From: Anaerolineaceae bacterium
GTDB lineage: Bacteria; Chloroflexota; Anaerolineae; Anaerolineales; Anaerolineaceae
Direction: 5' to 3'
Length of the DNA stretch: 6,599 nt
Assembly (NCBI GenBank): GCA_028699715.1
Contig: JAQVUC010000060.1
Coordinates: 1 to 6,599, forward strand
Part shown: piece after piece, positions 1 to 5,340 of the stretch
Layout: each line of letters starts with the position of its first letter
How positions within the stretch are numbered: position 1 is the first letter of the stretch
Notes under the pieces: generated by a model
Told to the model about the DNA's origin: nothing
The model's database searches: none
What the model saw: only the letters and a program-made list of their open reading frames with translations
Program-made: the position numbers and the translations under genes

Positions 1-1
1 C

Positions 2-111
2 GGGTCAGATCAAGCCTACTTAAGGAATGGTTGGAGACCTGACGGTCAAACCCCTCGCACGGCCTGTACCAGCCACGAAGTGGACGGGTATCAGGACACC
101 GGCGAGAGCAG
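2..111 (+). repeat. 110-bp direct repeat, copy 1; candidate structured RNA element
   Basis: This 110-bp block recurs 143 bp downstream with only four differences, all transitions (at 59, 68, 92 and 104). The copy begins one base inside the window edge, so further copies may lie to the left. On paper it folds into a long bulged hairpin: 54-58 with 102-106, 60-62 with 99-101, 63-66 with 92-95, 67-70 with 87-90, and 73-76 with 80-83 closing a GAA loop. A separate short stem pairs 4-8 (GTCAG) with 39-43 (CTGAC). I do not recognise the family. It could be an unidentified noncoding RNA, or the end of an insertion sequence or other mobile element. The repeat relationship is certain; the function is unknown. 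Confidence 0.9.
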
Positions 112-144
112 TAGTTACATCAATCAGTTGAGCAAGCTCAGCGT

Positions 145-254
145 GGGTCAGATCAAGCCTACTTAAGGAATGGTTGGAGACCTGACGGTCAAACCCCTCG
201 CGCGGCCTGTGCCAGCCACGAAGTGGACGGGTATTAGGACACCGGCAAGAGCAG
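145..254 (+). repeat. 110-bp direct repeat, copy 2; candidate structured RNA element
   Basis: Second copy of the block, separated from the first by 33 bp (112-144) that contains a small hairpin, TGAGC-AA-GCTCA at 129-140. Similarity stops sharply at 254, so the right boundary looks real. Relative to copy 1, A68 becomes G211 and C92 becomes T235. Both lie in the predicted stem and turn an A-U and a G-C pair into G-U wobbles. A59 to G202 falls at a bulged base, while G104 to A247 breaks one pair near the base of the hairpin. The 143-bp period is not a multiple of three, so the copies cannot share one reading frame. This argues against a repeated protein segment. Confidence 0.9.
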
Positions 255-262
255 CATTTTCG

Positions 263-284
263 CGGCGGGAGTAAACCCCCGCCG
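263..284. repeat. GC-rich palindrome (CGGCGGG / CCCGCCG)
   Basis: A perfect 7-bp inverted repeat (263-269 with 278-284) with an 8-nt spacer, 47 bp beyond the stop codon of the exporter gene. It could form a stable hairpin at the 3' end of the minus-strand transcript, but neither strand has a T-run after it, so it is not a standard intrinsic terminator. It may be a dispersed intergenic palindrome, protect the mRNA 3' end, or help termination in another way. The rest of 285-330 shows nothing else I can name. Confidence 0.6.
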
Positions 285-330
285 TACGATAAACTTATAT
301 TAATTCTGCTTCTATCCAGACGGAAATTTC

Positions 331-2070
331 TTAATACAGCTGTTGTTGGGCTGTGTAGAGCTTGTAATATAGTCCTTTTTTCGTGAGCAATTCCTCATGC
401 GTGCCAGATTCAACGATGCCGGTCCCCTCCAAGGCGACGATATGATCCGCGTTGCGCACGGTGGAGAGCCGATGGGCAATAATGATGGTTGTGCGCCCTT
501 TGATCAGGCGGTCAAGCGCTTGTTGGATCAACATCTCGGTTTCTGTATCCACCGAGGAGGTGGCTTCGTCCAGGATCAGGATGGGGCTGTCCTTCAGCAC
601 TGCCCGGGCGATCGATAAGCGCTGCTTTTGCCCACCGGAGAGTTTGACCCCTCGTTCTCCTATCAGCGTGTCATAACCGTGGGGCATGCGATCAATAAAC
701 TCAGACGCGTTGGCGATTTCTGCCGCACGGATAACTTCCTCTTCAGTCGCGTCAGGTCGGCCAAAGAGGATATTTTCCCGGATTGTGCCGTGAAAGAGGA
801 AAACATCCTGCAAAACCATGCTGATCGATTCGTGAAGCTGATCGAGTTGGATCTTGCGCACGTCCACGCCATCAATGCTGACTGAGCCATCAACAACATC
901 ATAAAAACGTGGGACCAGGCTGACCAGGGTTGTTTTTCCAACGCCAGTGGGGCCAACCAGGGCAACAGTGTTACCGGCTGGTATGTGGAGGTCAATATCA
1001 GTAAGAACGGGTTCGTCTTCGTTGTAATTAAACTGGACCTTTTCAAAATTGATGTTCCCGTGAATTGCTTCAGCAAAAATGTGCGGGTCGTCTGGTGAGG
1101 AAATTTCTGGTGAAACGGTGAGAATATCCGCGATACGTTCAAAACCAGCCAAAGACTCCTGAACAGCCTCCATAGAGTTGCCCAGGCTGCGGACCGGGGT
1201 GTAAAAGCTATCGAGATACAGGAAAAAAGCAACCAGATCAGCAATCGAAAGTGTGCCACTGATGGCCATGCGGGCACCGAAGAAAATCACAAGTAGCTGA
1301 CCGATGCCAGCCGCAAAGTCAAAAATGGGGTTGAAGATAGCCATCAACTTCAGGGCGCGTAGGTTTTTGTGCAGTACGAGCTGGATTTTGTCATCCACTT
1401 TATAGAGTTCATTTTCTTCCCGTGCGAAGGCTTTTACTTCGCGAATACCAGAAAGACTGTCATTGAGAACGGCGTTCAACTCACCAATCGACTGTTGGCG
1501 GTTTTTAAAAGCGGGACGAACCAACTTGCTGTAGCCAATCAAGGCAAGGATGATCAAGGGAACGGGGATAAGTGTCAGTAATGTAAGTTGGATGTTCATG
1601 GACAGCAAGATGGCAATCACGCCGACCAAAGTGATGCCGTGCACAATCACATCCGGTAGAGCGTGGGCGATCATGCGTTCAAACAAGTCCGTGTCGTTGA
1701 TGATGCGTGACATCAACTGACCAGTTTGTTTGTCCTCGTAAAAGCGTAGCGAAAGCTTTTGAATGTGTTGATAAACCATGCGCCGGGCATCCGAGACTAC
1801 ACCCCAACCCGCTTTGTGGGCGGCATAAGAGCGGACAAATTGCATCAGCCCGCGGGCGATAAAAACGATCAACGCGATGACGGAAATGCGGGTGACAAAA
1901 TCCAATGTGCCCTGAGTGAGTGGCTCCGTAGTCAGCTTGTCAATCAAAAGACGGATGATCCAGGGGATCAGCAGCTGAGCGCCAACCAAACCCAGCATGG
2001 TTAGGGTGGTCAGAAGGATCATACCTGAATATTTCTTGGCAAGTTTGGCTAATAAGGGGAATGGTTTCAC
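331..2070 (-). CDS. ABC exporter half-transporter (fused membrane and ATPase domains)
   Basis: Complete 579-aa ABC exporter of the MsbA/multidrug type, expected to act as a homodimer or heterodimer in the cytoplasmic membrane and to export a lipid, drug or peptide using ATP. The N-terminal ABC transmembrane domain has about six hydrophobic segments (roughly 17-37, 60-80, 137-157, 160-180, 245-268 and 275-290). The ATPase domain runs from about 340 to 579 and is fully canonical: Walker A GPTGVGKT (373-380), Q-loop Q421, signature LSGGQ (477-481), Walker B ILILDE (497-502, catalytic E502), D-loop SSVDT and switch H533. The start is GTG at 2070, which overlaps the TGA of the upstream peptidase gene (shared GTGA). 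The next in-frame Met (residue 17) would remove the N-terminal elbow region. No C39 domain is fused to this protein, but a C39-like peptidase is encoded just upstream. The substrate cannot be told from the sequence. Confidence 0.95.
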   Translation of the reverse strand: MKPFPLLAKLAKKYSGMILLTTLTMLGLVGAQLLIPWIIRLLIDKLTTEPLTQGTLDFVTRISVIALIVFIARGLMQFVRSYAAHKAGWGVVSDARRMVYQHIQKLSLRFYEDKQTGQLMSRIINDTDLFERMIAHALPDVIVHGITLVGVIAILLSMNIQLTLLTLIPVPLIILALIGYSKLVRPAFKNRQQSIGELNAVLNDSLSGIREVKAFAREENELYKVDDKIQLVLHKNLRALKLMAIFNPIFDFAAGIGQLLVIFFGARMAISGTLSIADLVAFFLYLDSFYTPVRSLGNSMEAVQESLAGFERIADILTVSPEISSPDDPHIFAEAIHGNINFEKVQFNYNEDEPVLTDIDLHIPAGNTVALVGPTGVGKTTLVSLVPRFYDVVDGSVSIDGVDVRKIQLDQLHESISMVLQDVFLFHGTIRENILFGRPDATEEEVIRAAEIANASEFIDRMPHGYDTLIGERGVKLSGGQKQRLSIARAVLKDSPILILDEATSSVDTETEMLIQQALDRLIKGRTTIIIAHRLSTVRNADHIVALEGTGIVESGTHEELLTKKGLYYKLYTAQQQLY

Positions 2071-2708
2071 TTTTGATACCCGTCTTTATGTGAGATGATG
2101 ACCGTGGCATTGTTACCCCAACGCGGGATTGGAATGCTCCAGGACTTGCGAAATTCTTTATCTTCCATCCAGAACAAAGCTGTCCCTTCGGTTACCCAGG
2201 AGTTAATAAAACCCCAGGGAGTGTGAATTTCGCCGTTGTAATGGTCCGGGTCATAGGCGGCAAAAAGCATAGTGTGTCCGCTGGCACCTTTGACCACGTT
2301 GTAATTTTTGGATTGTTTGCTGTAATAAATGGCGGGAGCATGATTGAACCACCAGTAAATGGTCACAAGGCTGGCAATGTTTTCTGCTTCCGCCGTAACT
2401 CTGAGAATTTCCGGATCGAGGTGGAATAATTTTGCCTGGATTGGAATTGAGCGGGTTCTGGCGAGATAGTTAATCAGCCGAATCTGCAAGGGAGGGGTGA
2501 TGCCAGAGTTTGGAGCCAGACGAAAAAAGCGACCCCGCCACCAAACGCGATTCACTTCATCAATCAGCTCAAATGGATTTAAGCGAAAATCTGTCAGCAG
2601 TTCAATAGCCGCCACGATCGAGTGGATGGCACAATCGTTACCCATCTGCATGGTTTGAAATTTGGCCAGTTTCGTTTCTGGCATGGCTCGCAAGCTGGTT
2701 TTCTTCAT
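2067..2708 (-). CDS. Stand-alone C39/papain-like cysteine peptidase
   Basis: Protein of 213 aa with the layout of a papain-fold (C39-like) cysteine peptidase. The segment QMGNDCA carries the likely nucleophile C26, with Q21 or N24 as a possible oxyanion residue. The segment SGHTML carries the likely catalytic H145. FINSW supplies N169 in a context like papain's Asn-Ser-Trp motif. No signal peptide or membrane segment is visible, so it should be cytoplasmic. C39 domains usually sit at the N-terminus of bacteriocin exporters and cut double-glycine leaders on the cytoplasmic side. Here the peptidase is separate and its TGA stop overlaps the GTG start of an ABC exporter, which suggests joint function. 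No precursor peptide gene is visible. There is no good Shine-Dalgarno sequence before the ATG at 2708, only AGG a few bases upstream. The fold assignment is fairly firm; the substrate and role are inference. Confidence 0.75.
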   Translation of the reverse strand: MKKTSLRAMPETKLAKFQTMQMGNDCAIHSIVAAIELLTDFRLNPFELIDEVNRVWWRGRFFRLAPNSGITPPLQIRLINYLARTRSIPIQAKLFHLDPEILRVTAEAENIASLVTIYWWFNHAPAIYYSKQSKNYNVVKGASGHTMLFAAYDPDHYNGEIHTPWGFINSWVTEGTALFWMEDKEFRKSWSIPIPRWGNNATVIISHKDGYQK

Positions 2709-2746
2709 TTGCCTATTTTACATTGAAATGGAGGCAAAGAGTTCAA
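2709..2746 (-). promoter_or_regulatory. Possible promoter of the peptidase-exporter unit
   Basis: Reading the minus strand, a TTGAAC element (2746-2741) precedes TGTAAA (2722-2717, 18-bp spacing) and the overlapping TAAAAT (2720-2715, 20-bp spacing). Either -10 choice would place the transcription start at or within a few bases of the peptidase ATG at 2708, giving a leaderless or near-leaderless mRNA. That fits the weak ribosome-binding site. The hexamers are poor, so this is tentative. It lies back to back with the promoter of the cobalamin operon. Confidence 0.3.
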
Positions 2747-2767
2747 TCTACACCAATAGGGCTTTTG

Positions 2768-2796
2768 TTGACATTCATTTTTAAGCGTGTTAAGAT
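2768..2796 (+). promoter_or_regulatory. Sigma70-type promoter of the btuFCD operon
   Basis: A perfect -35 hexamer TTGACA (2768-2773) is followed after exactly 17 bp by TAAGAT (2791-2796, four of six bases matching the consensus). The predicted start is near 2803, about 12 bases before the first paired base of the cobalamin riboswitch. Position, spacing and direction all agree with this being the operon promoter. Confidence 0.75.
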
Positions 2797-2811
2797 AAGT
2801 GCATAACTGAA

Positions 2812-2928
2812 TAACTGAGGTAACCCGATGCCCGGATGCCAGGGTGTAATGGTGGAAGCTGGTGAGAGACCAGCACTGTACCGCAACTGTAAGTCACTTT
2901 GACGAGTCAGGAAACCATCCTCAGGAAA
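2812..2928 (+). ncRNA. Cobalamin riboswitch aptamer
   Basis: The leader carries the conserved features of B12-sensing RNAs. The core segment GGAAGCTGGTGAGAGACCAGC (2854-2874) contains a GCTGGT/ACCAGC stem (2858-2863 with 2869-2874). ACCGCAACTGTAAGTC follows (2880-2895). The B12 box AGTCAGGAAACCATCC (2905-2920) closely matches the consensus AGYCAGGAGACCTGCC. A closing helix pairs CTGAGG (2815-2820) with CCTCAG (2919-2924), and ACCC (2823-2826) can pair with GGGT (2842-2845). Family knowledge says the RNA binds adenosylcobalamin or a related corrinoid and lowers expression of downstream transport genes. The genes that follow are a matching importer. I cannot assign the ligand subclass by eye. 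Confidence 0.95.
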
Positions 2929-2939
2929 ACCCAGCAATG

Positions 2940-2987
2940 CCTTCTCGGATTAAGAAGGTGGGTGAGAAGCGCTCATATTCTCAACCC
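2940..2987 (+). promoter_or_regulatory. Expression platform: competing antiterminator helices
   Basis: Between aptamer and terminator are segments that can pair in mutually exclusive ways. GGGTGAGAA (2960-2968) can pair with TTCTCAACCC (2978-2987) with one bulged base, which would occupy the 5' arm of the terminator and so act as an antiterminator. CTTCTC (2941-2946) can instead pair with GAGAAG (2964-2969), freeing the terminator arm. CCTTCT (2940-2945) can also pair locally with AGAAGG (2953-2958). The pairings are read from the sequence; the switching order is inferred. Confidence 0.6.
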
Positions 2988-3013
2988 TTTCTAATCCAGA
3001 AAGGGTTGATTTT
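2981..3013 (+). terminator. Riboswitch-controlled intrinsic terminator
   Basis: A perfect 12-bp stem (TCAACCCTTTCT at 2981-2992 with AGAAAGGGTTGA at 2998-3009) and a 5-nt loop are followed directly by four Ts. It lies between the B12 box and the btuF ribosome-binding site, the standard place for transcriptional control by a cobalamin riboswitch. The short U-run suggests some readthrough. The btuF ribosome-binding site lies beyond it and is not sequestered. Confidence 0.85.
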
Positions 3014-3036
3014 ATAAACATAGGATCGAGGAGAAT

Positions 3037-4251
3037 ATGAAAAAAATCTTAACCTTTCTGGTGACACTCGTCATTTTGCTTTTGCCGGCATGCAACACCT
3101 TGTCAGTTTTGCCTGATGCGCCCCAAGCTGTTACCTATCCAGTTACTAACCCGACTCAATCTGATTCGGCAGAAGAATTGCCGATCACAGATCCTGAAGA
3201 AGAACAAGTCAGCATTGATTACGCCAAAAACTTTACCCTGGACTATAAAGACGGATATAAGTTGTTGACTGTCAGTGTGCCCTGGATGGGAGCTACTGAG
3301 TCGATGGTTTATGCCCTGGTACCAGAAGGATTTGATTCCACTATAGATTTGGAAGGTGTGACTGTCATTCAAACCCCTATCGATAGTATCGTCTCTCTTT
3401 CTTCAACCTACCTGCCATTTTTGGAGCAAATAGGAGAGTTGGAAAGTTTAGTCGCGGTCGACACGGCCGATTACATTTACAACGAGGAAGTACGTCATTG
3501 GGCAAGTAGCGGAATGATCGCCCAGGTAGGTAGCGGACCCAGCGTGGATGTGGAAAAAATGATCGAACTAAACCCTGACCTGATCATGACCTCCGCAACC
3601 GGGATGGCAGAATACGACACCCATCCGGTTTTAGAACAAGCCGGCCTGCCTGTTGTGATCAATTCCGATTATCTTGAGCAGGACCCCCTTGGCAGGGCTG
3701 AGTGGGGCAAGTTCATTGCCGCGTTTTTTGAGAAAGAAGCGCAAGCTGACCAGTTGTTTGACGAGATGGTCCAGCGTTACGAAGCGGCAAAGGCTTTGAC
3801 CTCTACTATTACTGACAAAGCAAACGTGTTCATTAACACCCCCTATGAAGGGACCTGGTACATGGCTGGCAGTGAAAGTTACGCGGCAATCCTTTTACGG
3901 GATGCCGGCGCGCACTACTTGTGGGATGATTTGGAGGGTACAAGCGCCTGGCCGGTGGACTTTGAGGCGGTTGTAGACAGAGCCAAAGAGGCGGAATTTT
4001 GGGTCAATGTCGGCTTTGCCAACAGCTTATCTGACCTGACCGCCATCGACAGCCGCACTGCCGATTTCAAAGCATTCCAGGAAGGTAAAGTCTATAACAA
4101 TAACGCTCGTGTCAGTGACATGGGTGGCACTGATTACTACGAGAGCGGCGTGGCCAATCCGGACGTGGTTTTGCTGGACTTGATCAAAATCTTCTATCCT
4201 GAATTGGCCGGTGAACATGAATTTTTCTATTACCAACAATTGGGTGAATAG
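3037..4251 (+). CDS. btuF: BtuF-like cobalamin substrate-binding lipoprotein
   Basis: Lipid-anchored periplasmic-binding protein of 404 aa that should capture cobalamin or another corrinoid outside the membrane and deliver it to BtuC. A signal peptide (KK, then a hydrophobic run at about 4-16) ends in the lipobox LPAC with Cys19 as the lipidation site. Residues 20-57 form an acidic, Pro/Thr-rich tether. The class III binding-protein fold of the BtuF/FepB family covers the rest, with typical stretches VIQTPIDSIVSLSS (110-123), VGSGPSVDVEKMIELNPDLI (164-183) and a C-terminal VVLLDLIKIFYPEL. At 404 aa it is longer than E. coli BtuF because of the tether and an extra N-terminal segment at about 58-105. 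AGGAG (3029-3033) sits just before the ATG. The cobalamin assignment rests mainly on the riboswitch; by sequence alone the ligand could be a siderophore or heme. Confidence 0.88.
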   Translation: MKKILTFLVTLVILLLPACNTLSVLPDAPQAVTYPVTNPTQSDSAEELPITDPEEEQVSIDYAKNFTLDYKDGYKLLTVSVPWMGATESMVYALVPEGFDSTIDLEGVTVIQTPIDSIVSLSSTYLPFLEQIGELESLVAVDTADYIYNEEVRHWASSGMIAQVGSGPSVDVEKMIELNPDLIMTSATGMAEYDTHPVLEQAGLPVVINSDYLEQDPLGRAEWGKFIAAFFEKEAQADQLFDEMVQRYEAAKALTSTITDKANVFINTPYEGTWYMAGSESYAAILLRDAGAHYLWDDLEGTSAWPVDFEAVVDRAKEAEFWVNVGFANSLSDLTAIDSRTADFKAFQEGKVYNNNARVSDMGGTDYYESGVANPDVVLLDLIKIFYPELAGEHEFFYYQQLGE

Positions 4252-4257
4252 TCACTG

Positions 4258-5340
4258 ATGATGCAACAAGACCAACTGAAGTCAAAACCCCAGGCCATTA
4301 AAGGATCGCGATTATGGCTGTTTGCCTTGTTGTTTTTCTTGTTGCTTGTGGTGGTTGGATTAAATCTTTCCTATGGTTCTGTGAAAATACCGTTGGGAGA
4401 CATTCTCAAGATGTTAACCGGGCAAGAAGGAGTGAAGGAGAGCTGGGCTTATATCATTCAAAACTACCGCCTTCCTAAAATTGCTACGGCAATTTTGGCT
4501 GGGATCGCGCTCAGTGCTTCCGGGCTGCAGATGCAGACCATGTTTCGCAACCCCCTGGCAGACCCATTTATCCTGGGCATCAATTCAGGTGCCAGCCTGG
4601 GTGTGGCCTTAGCCATCATGGGGGCGAGTCTGGCTGGCGGTTTGTTCGTCCCAGCTTTGAACGCGGCTGGTGGTTTGGGGCTGATCCTGGCAGCTTCGAT
4701 TGGAGCAGGTTTGGTAATGGGCTTGATCCTCCTGGTAGGCAAGCGGGTCAACAACCCCACCTCTTTGTTGATCCTGGGGCTGATGTTTGGGCATGCTACC
4801 AGCGCTCTGGTGAGCCTTTTGATCTACTTCAGCGCGCCAGAAAAAGTAAAAGCTTACAACATTTGGTCTTACGGTGCCTTCAGCGGTGTTACCTGGGAGC
4901 AATTACATTTGTTTTTTCCTGTGATCCTGGTGGCTTTGGGGATTTTATTTTTCCTGCCCAAGGGCTTGAATGGTCTTCTGCTGGGTGAGGATTACGCCAA
5001 AACCATGGGCTTGAACGTTGACAGGCTGCGCCTGTTGATCCTGCTAAGCGCCTCCATCCTTTCCGGGACGGTGACAGCTTTTTGCGGACCGATTGGTTTT
5101 ATTGGTGTGGCTGTGCCTCACATTGCCCGAAACATTTTTAAAACTTCGAACCATAAATTGTTGATCCCTGCGGTGATTTTGATTGGGGCAGTTGTGGCGG
5201 TGACAGCAGATTTGATCGCGCAGCTGCCTGGTAGTCAATTTGTTTTGCCCATCAACGTGATCACTTCACTCTTTGGAGCACCTTTTGTGCTTTGGATTGT
5301 CTTAAAAAGAAAGCGGGGTGCGGCATCTTTCAACGTGTGA
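4258..5340 (+). CDS. btuC: BtuC-like FecCD-family cobalamin ABC permease
   Basis: Membrane permease of 360 aa, the normal size for the BtuC/FecCD family, with about ten hydrophobic segments starting at about residue 18. It should form a dimer that carries the corrinoid across the cytoplasmic membrane. Family motifs are clear: YRLPKI (70-75), the NPLADPFILGINSGASLG region (98-115), GPIGFIGVAVPHIAR (277-291), where the family contacts the ATPase, and PINVITSLFGAPF (331-343). It begins 6 nt after btuF. Two ATGs occur in a row (4258 and 4261), and GGTGA at 4243-4247 is a plausible ribosome-binding site for either. Its TGA overlaps the preferred start of btuD. Confidence 0.92.
   Translation: MMQQDQLKSKPQAIKGSRLWLFALLFFLLLVVVGLNLSYGSVKIPLGDILKMLTGQEGVKESWAYIIQNYRLPKIATAILAGIALSASGLQMQTMFRNPLADPFILGINSGASLGVALAIMGASLAGGLFVPALNAAGGLGLILAASIGAGLVMGLILLVGKRVNNPTSLLILGLMFGHATSALVSLLIYFSAPEKVKAYNIWSYGAFSGVTWEQLHLFFPVILVALGILFFLPKGLNGLLLGEDYAKTMGLNVDRLRLLILLSASILSGTVTAFCGPIGFIGVAVPHIARNIFKTSNHKLLIPAVILIGAVVAVTADLIAQLPGSQFVLPINVITSLFGAPFVLWIVLKRKRGAASFNV

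Noticed and set aside
2..166. A 54-codon frame open from the window edge to TAA at 164-166, possibly the end of a transposase.
   Set aside because: The second repeat copy falls in a different frame because the period is 143 bp, and the peptide shows no family motif that I recognise. The RNA-pairing pattern explains the substitutions better.
1..260. CRISPR array.
   Set aside because: There are only two units of 110 bp with one 33-bp spacer. The repeats are far too long and no cas gene is present.
263..284. Standard intrinsic terminator for the exporter transcript.
   Set aside because: The stem is good but neither strand has a T-run after it, so I list it only as a palindrome.
663..1277. A 204-codon minus-strand frame inside the exporter gene.
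   Set aside because: It is a shifted-frame shadow of the exporter's ATPase region, whose true frame carries all the canonical motifs.
2743..2937. A 64-codon minus-strand frame upstream of the peptidase, which could be read as a precursor peptide gene.
   Set aside because: It lies almost wholly antisense to the cobalamin riboswitch and its promoter, whose conserved RNA sequence explains its composition. It has no clear leader or double-glycine motif and no ribosome-binding site that I can see.
4464..4902. Minus-strand frames of about 97-98 codons within btuC.
   Set aside because: They are antisense shadows of a well-conserved permease gene, with no ribosome-binding site or recognisable domain.
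5292..5336. TTG at 5292 as the btuD start.
   Set aside because: It would overlap btuC by 49 bp and add 15 residues without family similarity. The GTG at 5337 gives the usual 4-nt overlap with the btuC stop.
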